Below are positions 1 to 11,195 of a DNA stretch of 35,000 bases, one piece after another (position 1 is the stretch's first letter; the number at the start of each line of letters is the position of its first letter). A program made the position numbers and the translations under genes. This DNA comes from Prorocentrum cordatum (Eukaryota; Sar; Dinophyceae; Prorocentrales; Prorocentraceae). Under the pieces are notes generated by a model. The model was given only the letters and a program-made list of their open reading frames with translations, was not told where the DNA came from and searched no databases. The stretch lies in assembly GCA_963575745.1 (NCBI GenBank), contig CAUYUJ010014191.1, positions 73,885 to 108,884 of the forward strand. Direction: 5' to 3'.

Positions 1-597
1 ATGGACAGTTGTTGACGGACCCAGGGCCTGCGAAACGTCCCCTGGACGGTTTGAGAAATGGTGAAACGGTCATGGCATTGTCTTGTTGATTGAGTCGCCA
101 GAGGTCTGTTCTCGGCATTCTTGTGGGCCGCGGCCGCAAGAGTCGCCAGAGGTCCAGGTTTCCAGAATGTCCTGCTCAGTGGATGGAGCTGGATGGCTCC
201 GTGAACGCAGTGAAACGCTGAGATGTCGCGCTTGTGCCCCAGTTTTTCTTTGGGAGCTTCTGCGGAGAAGCTCGTATACCCTGCAGGCGTTCACGGGCGC
301 CTGCCAAAACTTCGGTTGAGTTGCAGTCGCCCTGCTAGCGGTGTGCAGGGAAATCAAGACCTCTCTTGTGCCGTCGTGTGACCAGAAGGGGTCTGCGGAA
401 CACAGTCGGCCCGGATTAGCAGGTCGACCTTGCCAGCTCAGGGGTACCCTTGTGTCCTGTGCCTCGCGACACGTGCCTTCTTACACTCCTATGGCGATGT
501 GGCCCTCGGAAGGAACTTGTGTCCTCTCGCGTGTCCTGTCCAATCAAGGCCGACTGTACGGGATAGTCAACAAAGACAACCATATGTAAAACACGAT
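1..597. other. Left-edge stretch without a recognisable gene
   Basis: GC-rich sequence with only short overlapping reading frames on both strands, none with a recognisable domain. I see no RNA gene, tandem array or promoter-like element. Confidence 0.5.
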
Positions 598-1229
598 ATT
601 GGCCTTTGGGGGGCGTCCTTGGGAGGCTCTGAGGCCACTTGGAGCCGTCTTGTGGCCTCTTGGAGGCATGTTTGGAAGCCATCTTGAGCCAACTTGGGCC
701 ACACTGGTGGCCATACTGGTGGCCGACCGTACATTCGCCGACCTGGCCCAACGCCTTCGAAGGCTCCTGGGCCCCCGAGGGCCTCCGTGCGCCTCGGAGG
801 GTCTCCGCAGGGCCCCCCGGGGCCACTCGGGCGGCCGCCACCCCGACGGGGGTCCGCGGACTACATCCGCGACCTGCCCCACCTGGGCGCCCTGCAGAGG
901 CGGGACCTGCTGCACCAGGAAGCCCCAGGGAGCCCAGAAGCCTCGCCCCAGGGCTGGGCCTTGAGCGGCGTTCCGGCGACTTCGTGGGCCGTTGTCGCTC
1001 CGATGTCGCTTTGCGGTGCGGGCGGCTTGAGGACAGAACGAGGGACACCGAAGGCAAAACGAAAACGAAGAGCACCGCTTAGGTTCAGCCCTGCCGCGCC
1101 CCTCGGCGCGGCCTCGCCCCCCCGAGGCCGCCACCGCCCCAGACTTCCCCAGGGGGGCCGCCGGCGGAGTTGCGCAGCACGGCCGGGCCCGGCCAGGGCG
1201 GTCTTCGTCGGGAGCCTTGAGATGGGGGT
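598..1229. other. GC-rich non-coding stretch with short degenerate repeats
   Basis: The first 120 bases repeat words such as GGCCACTTGGAGCC and CTTGGAGGC in degenerate form. The rest is very GC-rich. Frames of 120-237 codons exist on both strands but are Pro/Arg/Gly-rich with no domain, as expected by chance at this GC content. A 10-base match to the end of the dinoflagellate spliced leader lies on the minus strand at 683-692, but the rest of the leader does not match. Confidence 0.4.
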
Positions 1230-1290
1230 CAATGCAAGCGGGGGTCAGCCAGGGCACCAGATCCTGCAGGATCCTGCGAAGACCCCCTCT

Positions 1291-1443
1291 GGCTGACCTG
1301 GGTCAGCGAGCCGCTCGTGGCCGCGAGGCGGCCGCGCACATTGGCTGACCCGGGTTTGCGAAGACCTGCGTTGCAGTTTTTGTTGTTCTGCGTTGCAGTT
1401 TTTGGTTTCCTGCTGACCCGGGTCTGGATTGACCCGGGTCAGA
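1291..1443. repeat. Dispersed palindromic motif around GACCCGGGTC
   Basis: Copies of a motif close to GGCTGACCCGGGTC occur at about 1291, 1342, 1411 and 1429. The core is self-complementary. Between them CTGCGTTGCAGTTTTT is duplicated with a spacing of about 22 bases. No gene context. Confidence 0.55.
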
Positions 1444-2404
1444 AGATCCCCGATTTCGGAGGAGGACAGGGTACCCATATGTACCGCTACCTGTCCCTCG
1501 TCTTCCTCTTTCTGGGCCTCCTGGGAGGCCCTCGTCGCCACCGCTGGGTCTGCCTCGGAATCCTGGTCAGAGCTGACACTGGGCGAGGTCCGGGGAGTAG
1601 CGGCAGCAGTGATTTCTGTTTTCCCCAGATCTTGGCCCAGGGGTGGTTAGGATGTGGCTCCTGGGAGGTTTCATTCAGCATCGGCGGTGGTATTTCCGTG
1701 GCCGCAAACGGGGCGAATCCAGGAGAATGCGTCTTGATCCGTTCTCATTCTTGACCCAGCTTAATCCAGCTTCATGGCTTTTTACTTCGCTGGATACCCG
1801 CTGATCGTTCCTGCGATGACCTCGCGTGTTCGCCTTCTGGCCAGGCCCGCCCAGGCCGGTGCTGGCCGGGCGGCTTCGCCAGGCCAGTCCTGGCCTGGGC
1901 CCGGGCCGATCTTGGAGATCTTGGACAGGCCCTGCCCGGGGGATGAGGCGGCTGTCCAAGGATGCCCATTCGCCGCCCACCGCAGGGATGAGGCGGCTGT
2001 CCAAGGATGCCTTCGTGCCCTCGCCTTTGCGGCGCCCTCGGCCAGCCTCGCGGCTCCCCCGCGTGCTCTCTCGAGGACGCCCAGAGGTGCCCATGGGCCT
2101 TGCGTTCTTACCGTGGGCGGAGCGCTTTTCGCTGGCGTTGTGGCTGGGGTGCGGGATAGAAACCCGAGGGAATCCTTCCAGCGCAGGGGGGGGGCATAGG
2201 AGGCCGAAGCCTGGGGGACCCCCCGGTGCAAGCTGAGGCGTGTTCAGCAACGGCTCGCGGGGCGCGCCTCTCGGCTCCTGGAATACGGCTTCTGGTGCTC
2301 ATGCGAGCTGTGCGCCGCGGCGGTTGGGCGTGCCGCCGAGGTCGACGAGCAGGAGGAGGAGGAGTAGCGAACAAAATATTAGCCACGGAAGTGGACGAGG
2401 AAGA
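1444..2404. other. Stretch without a recognisable gene
   Basis: GC-rich sequence with overlapping, domain-less frames on both strands. The only structure I see is the short duplication at 1941-2011, listed separately. Confidence 0.4.
1941..2011. repeat. Two-copy direct repeat, 45-bp spacing
   Basis: A 26-base word starting GGATGAGGCGGCTGTCC occurs at 1941-1966 and again at 1986-2011. Confidence 0.8.
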
Positions 2405-2524
2405 AAGGAGGAGGAGGAGGAGGAGGATGGTGGTGGTGATCGTGATGGTGATGATGGTGGTCATGGTGATGATGATGGTGGTGGTGGTGATGGTGATGAT
2501 GCTGCAGATGATGATGATGATGCA

Positions 2525-2570
<46 letters not shown>

Positions 2571-2575
2571 CTACA

Positions 2576-2642
<67 letters not shown>

Positions 2643-2673
2643 CTGATGCTGATGCTGATGCTGATGCTGATGC

Positions 2674-2710
<37 letters not shown>

Positions 2711-2794
2711 CATGATGATGGTCATGATGACGGTTATGCTTATGGCGATGAAGATTATGATGAGGATGAGGATGATGATGATGATGATGATGAC

Positions 2795-2831
<37 letters not shown>

Positions 2832-3285
2832 GTGATAGTGATGGTGATGATTATGGTGGTGGTGATGATACTGATGCTGATTAGGATGATGGTGATGGTG
2901 ATGATGAATCCGATGACGACGACGATGACGATGACGACGACGATGATGATGATGACGATGACGATGATGATGATGACGATGATGATAATGATGCTGGTGG
3001 CGATTATGATGACGACGATAGTGATAATGATGCTGATGATGATACTGATGCTGATGATGATGGTAATGGTGCCGATGATAGATAAGATGATGATGAAGAC
3101 TATGATGATGATAATGATGATGGTGCTGACGTTGTTGTTGCTGCTGTTGCTGCTGATGATTGTGATGATGATGATGACGGGTGATGGTTGTGGTGGTGAT
3201 GGTGGTGGTGCTAGTGATGATGCTGATGCTGATGAGGATGCTGGTGCTGATCGCAGATGGTGATGGTGATGACGATGACGATGTC

Positions 3286-3326
<41 letters not shown>

Positions 3327-3485
3327 GGATGATGATGAGGATGCTACTGATGTTGATGATTATGATGATGATGGCGATTATGATGATGATGTGGATGATG
3401 ATGCTGATGATTGTGATGGTGCTGACGATGTGGTTGCTTATGTTGCCGCTGCTGCTGCTGATGATGATGCTCATGCTGATGCTGC

Positions 3486-3525
<40 letters not shown>

Positions 3526-3564
3526 GAAGAAGGGTGATGGTTGTGGTGGTGATGATGATGATCC
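2405..3564. repeat. GGA tract followed by long GAT trinucleotide array
   Basis: A short GGA run (2405-2427) passes directly into more than 1.1 kb of GAT triplets with frequent single-base variants (GGT, GCT, GAC, TAT, CAT). Triplet phase is largely kept, so long Asp-rich, Met-rich, His-rich and Ile-rich frames exist on both strands. These are consequences of the repeat. A GCTGAT sub-array lies at about 2640-2670. I see no evidence of coding use. Confidence 0.92.
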
Positions 3565-4460
3565 AGTGCAGTAGAAACAGTCTGGAGAAGATCCTCGACA
3601 GCTGGTCGAGCCCAACCGCTTTCCTCGGCGCCTCGCACGCGGCGGCAGACGGTGCCCTTTGGCGCAAGCGAGGGGTCGTATCGAAGCAGGTTTGCAGCAC
3701 AGGCATATCAGCAGGGGCAAGCCGCCTTTGCATGCCGCATGCATGCCAGGGCGTGTGCCTCGGCTCGGGTACAACGGCCTCCGCCCAGCGCTGGTGCCGT
3801 GTACTTTCGTAGCGGAGGCGTCCGAGAGGGTCTTTGCACCCCCGTTCCCCCTGGAGACATAACCATGGAGTCTGCGGACCTGCTGCATCAGGTCCACCAT
3901 CTATCGGCTGGGTCGCCAGAGAGGCGCCGTCCTTCTTGCGAGGCGCGCGGCGCCTCGAGAGGCGACGCCACATTGGACGGGCGGTCAAGCGTGCATCACA
4001 CTCTGGCCCGAAGCCTCGAGACGGTCTGTGCACCCCCAGCCCCCCAGAGCTTGAACCCCAGAGTGTACGTACAGTCAACCCAACCCGCATGATAAGGATG
4101 GGCAGCCTTCCCAAGGGTACCCATGCATCCTTGCCCCCTCGGTCCATCCTTCGCCACGTTCGTTGGCCGCGCCCCGCTCGAAGAGCTTCGAATTTGGTGT
4201 CCAGGGCCCTTGCATCCTTATCGCGCATCCTTACTGCACGGGTTGACTGTACTCCTCTGGTTCCGCCTCCGCCCTGAGAGCAGCGAGTAGCAAGCGCAGC
4301 GGGCGGAGGCGCACGGCGAACGGGCAGCGGCCGCAGGTTCGACCACGGACTGGGCTGCACCACCTTCAGGCTCCTGGTCTAGGGCTTGGCATCGCTCGGA
4401 CGTGTGCTCTTTTCTCGGCGAGGACCATCGAGGAGCACCCTGGATCATAGCACAATTAGC
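3565..4460. repeat. Degenerate dispersed repeat on the left of the satellite array
   Basis: No gene seen. The segment carries degenerate copies of a motif also found right of the satellite array: GTCT(G/T)TGCACCC, then a short C-rich stretch, then a word close to CATAACCATGGAGTCTGCG. Copies lie near 3830 and 4023 here, and near 7115, 7390 and 7580 on the other side. CACCTTCAGGCTCCT near 4365 also recurs near 7365. Confidence 0.55.
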
Positions 4461-6815
4461 CTGGCGAAGGACCAAACCATATGCAGTTGTGAGTAGCGCA
4501 GTTGTGATTATCATCTTCGGTGGGGCTCTTTATGGGGCCACGAAACGTGTGAGGCGGGTGCCGAAGTGGGTGGGGGGACGCATGTGGACGGTGGCACCGG
4601 GGCGTTCGGTGGAGCTCCCTATGGGACCACGAAGCATGTGAGGGGTGTGCCGAAGTGGGTGGGGAGGACGCATGTGGACGGTGGCACTGTGGCCTTCGGT
4701 GGAGCTTCTTATGGGGCCACGAAACGTGTGAGGGGGGTGCCGAAGTGGGTGGGGGGGCGCATGTGGACGGTGGCACCGGGGCCTTCGGTGGAGCTCCCTA
4801 TGGGACCACGAAGCGTGTGATGGGTGTGCCGAGGTGGGTGTTGGGCGTACGCATGTGGACGGTGCCCTTGGGACCTTCGGAGGAGCTCCTTTTGGGGCCA
4901 CGAATCTCGTGAGAGGTGTGCCGAGGTGGGCGGGGGGACGCATGTGGACGGTGGCACTGTGGCCTTCGGTGGAGCTCCTTTTGGGGCCACGAAACGTGTG
5001 AGGGGTGTGCCGAATTCGGCGGGGGGGACGCATGTGGACGATGGCATTGGGACCTTCGGTGGAGCTCCCTATGGAGCCACGAAGCGTGTGAGGGGTGTGC
5101 CGATGTGGGTCGGGTGTGGGGGGGGGGCGCATGCGGACCGCTCCACGGGGGCCTTCGGTGGAGCTCCCTGCGGGGCCACGAAGCGTGTGAGGGGTGTGCT
5201 GACATGGCTGTGGCGGACGCATGTGGACGGTGCTACTGGGGGGCTTCGGTGGAGCTCCTTATGGGGCCACGAAGCGTGTGAGAGGTGTGCCGACATGGGC
5301 GCGGCGGACGCATGTGGACGGTGCCACTGAGGCTACGGGTTGAGCTCCTTATGGGGCCACGAAACGTGTGAGGGTTGTGCCGACATGAGTAGGGGGCGGA
5401 CGCATGTGGACGGTGGCATTGGGGCCTTCGGAGGAGCTCCCTATGGGGCCACGAAACGTGTGAGGGCTGTGCCGACATAGGTGTGGCGGACGCTTGTGGA
5501 CGGTGGCATTGGGCCCTTGTGTGGAGTTCCCTATGGGGGCACGAACCGCGTGAGGGAGGTATGTACCGAAATGGGTGTGGCGGACGCATGTGGACGGTGC
5601 CACTGAGGCATTCGGTGGAGCTCCCTATGGGGCGGCGAAGCGGTTGAGGTGTGTGCCGAAATGTGTATGGCAGACGCATGTGGACGGTGGCACTGGGGCC
5701 TTTGGTAGAGCTCCCTATGGGGCCACGAAGCGTGTGAGGGGTGTGCCGAAATGGGTGTGGCGGATGCATGTGGACGGTGGCACTGTGGCCTTCGGTGGAG
5801 CTCCTTATGGGGCCACGAAACGTGTGAGGGGGGTGCAGAAGTGGGTGGGGGGACGCATGTGGACGGTGGCACCGGGGCCTTCGGTGGAGCTCCCTATGGG
5901 ACCACGAAGCGTGTGATGGGTGTGCCGAGGTGGGTGTTGGGCGTACGCATGTGGACGGTGCCCTTGGGACCTTCGGAGGAGCTCCCTATGGGGCCACGAA
6001 TCGCGTGAGAGGTGTGCCGAGGTGGGCGGGGGGACGCATGTGGACGGTGGCACTGTGGCCTTCGGTGGAGCTCCTTTTGGGGCCACGAAACGTGTGAGGG
6101 GTGTGCCGAAGTGGGTGGGGGGGGCGCATGTGGACGGTAGCACTGGGGCTTTCGGTGGAGCTCCCTATGGAGCAACGAAGCGTGTGAGGGGTGTGCCGAA
6201 TTCGGCGGGGGGGACGCATGTGGACGGTGCCACTGAGGCATTCGGTGGAGCTCCTTCTGGGGCGGCGAAGCGGTTGAGGTGTGTGCCGAAATGTGTATGG
6301 CAGACGCATGTGGACGGTGGCATTGGGGCCTCCTGTGGAGCTCCCTATGGGGCCACGAAGCGTGTGAGAGGTGTGCCGACATGGGCGCGGCGGACGCATG
6401 TGGACGTTGCCCTTGGGGCCTTCGGTGAAGCTCCTGATGGCCACGAAATGTGTGAGGGGTGTGCCAAAGTGGGTGTGGCGCACGCATGTGGTCGGTGGTA
6501 CTGGGGCCTCCTGTGGAGCTCCCTATGGGGCCACGAAGCGTGTGGTGTGTGTGTGCCAACATGGGTGTGGCGCACGCATGTGGACGATGGCATTGGGGCC
6601 TTCGGTGGAGCTCCCTATGGGGCCACGAAGCGTGTGAGGGGTGTGCCGGAAGGGGGGTGGCGGACGCATGTGGACGGTGCCACTGAGGCTTCGGGTTGAG
6701 CTCCCTATGGGGCCACGAAGCGTGTGAGGGGTGTGCCGAAATGGGTGTGGCGGACGCAGTGTGGACGGTGGCACTGTGGCCTTCGGTGGAGCTCCCTATG
6801 GGGCCACGAAGCGTG
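4461..6815. repeat. ~90-bp satellite array with ~1.1-kb higher-order period
   Basis: About 26 tandem copies of a unit that contains GGAGCTCCCTATGGGGCC, CGTGTGAGGGGTGTGCCG and GCATGTGGACGGTGGCA. Measured spacings of CATGTGGACGG are 90, 89, 92, 89 and 90 bases. Ninety bases is 30 codons, so long apparent frames on both strands run through the array; they repeat the unit and are not taken as genes. A variant unit containing TTGGGCGTACGCATG occurs at 4841 and again at 5937, and neighbouring variants recur at the same 1,096-base distance. A block of about 12 units has therefore been duplicated. The leader at 4461-4500 (GCGAAGGACCAAACCATATG) is shared with 31,411-31,460. Confidence 0.93.
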
Positions 6816-6990
6816 TGAGGAGGAGGAGGAGGAGGAGGAGGAGGAGGAGGAGGAGGAAAAGGAGGAAAAGGAGGAAAAGGAGGAGGAGGAGGAGGAGGAG
6901 GAGGAAGAGTAGGAGGAGGATGAGGAGGAGGAAGGAAGGAAGGAAGGAAGGGGGAGGAGGAGGAAGGAAGGCAGGAAGGACGGAAGGAAG
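6816..6990. repeat. GAG/GGAA purine tract
   Basis: GAG triplets interrupt the last satellite unit at 6816 and pass into GGAAAAGGA and GGAAGGAA repeats. Almost all bases on the plus strand are purines. Confidence 0.95.
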
Positions 6991-7039
6991 GAAGGGGAGA
7001 ACGCGGGGCGCTGTCTCTTCAAAACGAGGATCCAACACC

Positions 7040-7735
7040 ACGCACGAAAACCACAAATTAAGAGGGAGTGGGCGTCCGAGCGATGGCGAGCTGCGGGCTC
7101 CTGGCCTGTGGACGGTCTGTGCACCTCGTTCACCCCCGCGGAGATAGCCATGGATTGTGCGAGCCACTCAATCGAGTCTTCCTCCGCTATCGCGGCAAGC
7201 CGACCCTGAGCGTGTCACCTGTGGCAGATAGCGGCAAGACAAACGTAGCGCCGCACAGGAAAACTCAGAACATGCTTCGGGCACCGCTGCGACGGAGCTG
7301 CGCGTGCCAGTCGCTCCAGAGTGCGCCTGGCTGCTACGTTGCTGGGCTTCTAAGCGTGCGCCACCTTCAGGCTCCTTGCCGAACGACGGTCTGTGCACCC
7401 TTCTGAGCCCTGGAGACAAAACCATGGAATGTGCGACCTACTCCACGTTTCCAGCTCCACCTGAGACAGGCAGCGGCGGGCATCGCCCGCAGCAGGCGGC
7501 AGGCAGAGATCTGCTGCGGGTATAGAGACAAGCAGGGCGGACGAGGCTGCACCACCATTCCGCGCACGGCCCGAGACTGTCTGTGCGCCCTCGCCCCCCT
7601 CCCAGACAGATATAACCATGGAGTGTGCGAGCTACTTCACCTGGTCTTCCTCTCCCTCGTAGTGCGGGGGACCCGAGTGCGTGTCGCAGCAGCAGACAGT
7701 GAGAGAATCGGAGACTGATCAGGCTAGCCGCCCTG
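7040..7735. repeat. Degenerate dispersed repeat on the right of the satellite array
   Basis: Three degenerate copies of the GTCTGTGCACCC ... ACCATGGA(G/A)TGTGCGA motif lie near 7115, 7390 and 7580. They match the segment left of the satellite array. Frames up to about 150 codons exist on both strands but carry no domain. Confidence 0.55.
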
Positions 7736-8041
7736 AGCACCTGGCCCGCGCCTTGGGCTCCTTGAGCGGCCACGGCGTGCGAGCGGTTGTGGAGTGTCGA
7801 TTCTGCCCGAGCCAGCTGGTACCAGGCCGCGCTTGAGGCGCCCCAGCACCGCTGCTTGCCTGTCGTTGGCCAGCGCATTGGGGCAAGGCATTTTCAGACC
7901 AGCAAGCCTCGCAATCTGGGCCGACGCCCCGCACACCACGCAGAAGAGGTGGTTGCCTGCTCGCCACAATTGGTGCGAATCATGAACGTCGAAGGTCCAC
8001 CACGGAGGCAGCGGTGGTGGTTCTGGATCTTGCCGCCGCGG
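7724..8041 (-). pseudogene. Cys-x2-Cys zinc-motif protein fragment of a dinoflagellate repeat-associated family
   Basis: The minus-strand frame is open from at least 8041 to a stop at 7724. It reads HDSHQLWRAGNHLFCVVCGA, then a stretch ending GLKMPC, then GRLKRGLVP, and finishes in a basic Arg/Ser-rich tail. The spacing H...G..hFCxxCGxxA...GL..PC......LxRLxxGxxP resembles a small putative zinc-binding module that, from memory, recurs in many dinoflagellate predicted proteins, often with retroelement pieces. No start codon or upstream exon is evident. It lies next to, and opposite, the retroposed pseudogene at 8355. It may be a fossil piece or one exon. I have no function to propose beyond metal binding. 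Confidence 0.4.
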
Positions 8042-8277
8042 CTGAGCTACTTGTGCGTTTTCGTAGATGCTGTTGCCGGAGCTCTCCGCCGCGGCGCTTC
8101 CACCTGCTCAGACATTCTTCTGATTACGTGCGTGTTCGCCGTCGGCCTGGCTGGAGGTGAGAGCCGTTCCTGCTGCAAGAAGAACTGCCGGTGCCCAGCG
8201 GGATTGACCGTCACCGCTGCCATGTTCAGGCGGTGGGCCCGCTACGGGGCGGCCCCTGCCCGAGCAACTGGAACACT

Positions 8278-8313
8278 CCGTAGCAAGTTTGGCTCAAACC
8301 ATCTTGGCTCAAG
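8278..8313 (+). other. Doubled dinoflagellate spliced-leader (DinoSL) relic
   Basis: 8278-8298 matches the 21-base DinoSL core (CCGTAGCC...TTGGCTCAAG) at 18 of 21 positions. It is followed directly by 8299-8313, CCATCTTGGCTCAAG, which matches the 15-base 3' part of the leader at 14 of 15. A full relic joined to a truncated one is the pattern described for dinoflagellate genes that were trans-spliced, reverse-transcribed and re-inserted more than once. It lies 41 bases upstream of the ATG at 8355. Confidence 0.8.
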
Positions 8314-8354
8314 CAGCCTGCTCGCTCTGCCCCTGGTTTGAGCTAGCTACGGTC

Positions 8355-9187
8355 ATGGCCGACGCGATGGCGGAGGCTCTCCTCGGTGCCGTTGTGCGCG
8401 CTGGCGGCTCTCGCCAGGCGATGGCGGCCGCAGCGGTGGCCCTCTGGCGCGCGGCCGAGGCTGGCGGTGGCAACCTGCAGGTCGAGGACAAGGAGGTGGG
8501 TCACGAGATGCAGGCGCGGGTCGAGTTCATCAAGCCCGTCCTGTGAGCGAAGGTCGAGGCGGTGGTCCGTGACGGGCCGATCGATCTCGACGGTGCGCGA
8601 CTGCGCTCCGGGACGTCGCTGAGCATAGCCTCTTCGGCGAGGGCGCAGAGGCGCTGCCCCTGTGCGGGGAGGGGCCAAGCGGCAGCAGGGGGCGGCGGCG
8701 GCGCGCCCGCTGCGCGCAGTGCACCGCTGTCGTTGGCAACAACAGCCACCTCGATGACGAGATCGAGATGCGCCGGTGCGAGTTCGTCAACGAGGACGCG
8801 TGATCCTGGGGAACACTCGGTTCCACAAGGGGGGCCGCTAAGAACGGCTCCGAGTCCGAGAAGGTGGAAGTGCTGACGAAGAAGGGCCAGAAGGCGGAGT
8901 TCGAGCCACCCTCGAAGCTCATGAAGGAGGTGCAGGTCGACGAGGCTATGAAGGTCGCGGTCTCCGCGCGCATGGCGGGCTCTTCCTGGGCGCACGAGCC
9001 TGCCGCGCACGACAGGTCCGTCAACGTGAAGCGCATCGCGAGGGCGCAGGCGCCGACGGAGGCCAGCGCAAACGAAGCCGCGTCGAAGATCAAGGGCGCG
9101 GGCAAGAGTACGGCGCGCGACGCCTGCGACGAGAGTGGCTCGCACATCATCGGCGAGGGCAAGAGCGCCCTCAGCTCCAGAGGCTGA
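8355..9187 (+). pseudogene. Retroposed, broken gene of unknown function
   Basis: The ATG at 8355 is the first in frame after the spliced-leader relic. The frame gives an Ala-rich start (MADAMAEALLGAVVRAGG), then a charged segment (QVEDKEVGHEMQARVEFIKP), and stops at 8544-8546. The same frame stays open beyond that stop (IDLDGARLRSGT). Coding character then moves to another frame with HLDDEIEMRRCEFVNE, a TGA at 8801-8803, and a charged C-terminal stretch (EKVEVLTKKGQKAEFEPP ... AQAPTEASANEAASKIKG) that ends at 9187. The two acidic segments resemble each other. At least two stops and one frameshift make it a pseudogene of an original of roughly 275 residues. I recognise no domain. The leader relic implies it came from a processed mRNA. 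Confidence 0.55.
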
Positions 9188-10480
9188 GGGTGCCCGGTGG
9201 AGCTGGCGCCCCCCGCCGCCGCCCGCGGCGGGGCCTTCAGTGGAGCAGGGCCGTCGAGGTACTTTCCGCGCCTCTGGCCACTGCGTCTCCCATTGCTCTG
9301 TCGGCGATGCCCGGGCCTGCCCCGGGCCCGCCTGCTTCTCCGCCCTGCTCCGTTTCGGCTGAGCTGGCAAACCCGCCAGCTATTTGCATTTATTTGTCTC
9401 GCGGTCCATCAGCGGGAGCTGCTCAGCGGCGCGGCCAGGTATCGCTGCCCATCATGGCCCGCGTTCGCCCGGCCCACGAGGCGGCAGTTGTTCGTGAGCG
9501 CGAAGCCTGCCAGCATTTCTTTTCCGCGTGTCGGCTCGGTCTCGAGCGCATTCGCCAGTCGCGCGCCATGACTGCGGCGCGCGCCAAGGATGCCCTTAGT
9601 TTCTTTCGCGCGGGGCGCGAGCGCCACGCGCGGTGCGCGCGACGGAGTTGCCCCCGCGGCGCCGGGCCCCCCCCGCGAGGAGGGGGGCAAAGGAGATGGT
9701 CTCGACGTGCTGCTCTCGGGGCGTCGCCCCGCGGACCAACGGCAGGAGGCGGCTCTGCTCGCGGGCCCCTGGCGGCGCGGCGCCGCCGCCATTCAGGCCG
9801 CGCAGAAAAGCAGCGAGCCTCCCGCACCTGCCCCCCCGCCTTGCCCCGAGCCCGAGGCCGGTTTTTCCTGTCGGCGAGAGCCCGCGAGCGGCTGCCCCGG
9901 CGTCGAGGAGCGGCGCGGGCGCGGCCCCGCTTTTCCCATCAACCGTCCGTGCCGCGGAGGATTCGGGCGGTTCTGCACGCCGCGCGCCGACGGTCGGCGC
10001 TGCGCGACTTCCGACCTCGCGCCCGCGAGGGCTAGCGCGAGCGGCGAAAGTTCCGCCGCGCCCTTCGGGGGGCCGCGAAGGGCGCTGGCGCCGCCCAGCG
10101 GGCGCGCTCGCGCCTGCGCGGCTAGGAGGCTTTAAGGGTGGTGGTCGCGGTGGGGTGGGGGGGGGGGCCAGCAACTGGAGCGCGCCCGCTGGGCCCGGCC
10201 GTCGGCGTCGATCCAGGTGCCGCGTCCGCCGCGCAGTTCAGCGGCAGTCGATGCACTCTGGGTGTCTTAACGAGCGAGGGGGGCGCCCGCCCGACGGGGG
10301 TCAACCTCGCCTCGTCGTCGCGCCGCGACGGGGATCGGAGCGCCTTCGGCGCGCGGTGGCCGCCCGCGACAGGGGTCGCCGCGGGGCTGTCGGCGGGGGC
10401 GGCGCCCCCCCGACGCCCACCGAGAAAGTCCGAGTGGGCGCAGACGGCCCTCTGGCGGAGCTTGTGCCCGTGATGCGCGC
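9188..10480. other. Very GC-rich stretch without a recognisable gene
   Basis: All six frames contain long Arg/Pro/Ala/Gly-rich open stretches, the chance result of very high GC content. None shows a domain or consistent coding character. I see no tandem repeat. Confidence 0.45.
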
Positions 10481-11160
10481 ATCGAACCGAAGCGCGGCCT
10501 TCGCCGCCTCCTCCATCTCCTGCAGTCAGCTGGCCATGTCCCAGCTGCGCGGCCCTGCAAATTCAGCGGGAGATTGCGCGGCGAACCGATGCGAGGCCCT
10601 CGCTGCCTTCTCCATCTCCGGCTGTCAGCTGGCCCCACTTGTATGGCCTTGCCAATCCAGCCGAAGGTTCAGCGCGCCAGCTGGCCTCGGCGCTTGCTGC
10701 GGCGCCGCGGGTCCACATCCTGCGGGCGCATGGTTGCTATTGTTTGGGCTCTTCGACCAGCTGCCTGTTTGCCGACCATCTGCCCGCGCTCGATGTGCTC
10801 GGCCTGGATCTGGCCCTCAGCGGCGCGTGCTTTGATCTTGTGGATGTCAACCTGCTCCTCGCCGGCGTCGCTCATTGTCTACCCGAAGCGGGCCCGCAAG
10901 TCGCGACAGGGCCGCCTCCGCTGAATGCGCCCGCGTTTTCCAGCGCGGCAGCCGTCCGCGAGCATCTTGCAGCGCCCATGATGCGCGCGGCGAACCAGAG
11001 GCCCTCGCTGCCTTCTCCATACTCAGCTGTCAGCTGGCCATGTCCCGCCTGCGTGGCCCTGCCCATCCAGCCGAGGGTTTGCGCGCCAGCTGGCATTGGC
11101 GCTTGCTGCGGCGCCGCGGGTCCACATCCTGCGGGCGCATGTTTGCTTCTTGTTGGGCTC
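10481..11160. repeat. Partial duplication, ~190-bp unit, ~409-bp spacing
   Basis: The segment around 10,570-10,735 recurs at about 10,985-11,145. Shared words include CGAGGCCCTCGCTGCCTTCT, GTCAGCTGGCC and GCGGCGCCGCGGGTCCACAT (10,701 and 11,110). A shorter third copy starts at about 10,485. The intervening sequence is unrelated. A minus-strand frame beginning at 10,875 (MSDAGEEQVDIHKIKARAAE) has a more protein-like composition than its surroundings, but I cannot identify it. Confidence 0.7.
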
Positions 11161-11195
11161 TGCGATCAGCTGCCCAGGCGATCGTGGTTCGTTGA

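Noticed and set aside
683-692. Minus-strand match to the end of the spliced leader, just before an ATG
   Set aside because: Only 10 consecutive bases match and the rest of the leader does not, within a degenerate repeat made of similar words.
416-1075. 219-codon minus-strand frame
   Set aside because: Its readable part (KMASKHASKRPQDGSKWP) comes from a degenerate nucleotide repeat; the rest is chance GC-rich frame.
2226-3263. Long Met-rich, Asp-rich and Ile/His-rich frames
   Set aside because: They are translations of the GAT array in its different frames. The same holds for frames at 13.0-13.6, 15.1-16.0 and 16.1-17.6 kb.
4530-6699. Series of 80-260-codon frames on both strands
   Set aside because: They repeat the 30-codon satellite unit and end at unit variants. 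No start context or non-repeat sequence.
9633-10835. 400-codon plus-strand open frame
   Set aside because: Arg/Pro/Ala-rich with no domain in a region where all frames are open because of very high GC; it crosses a duplicated segment.
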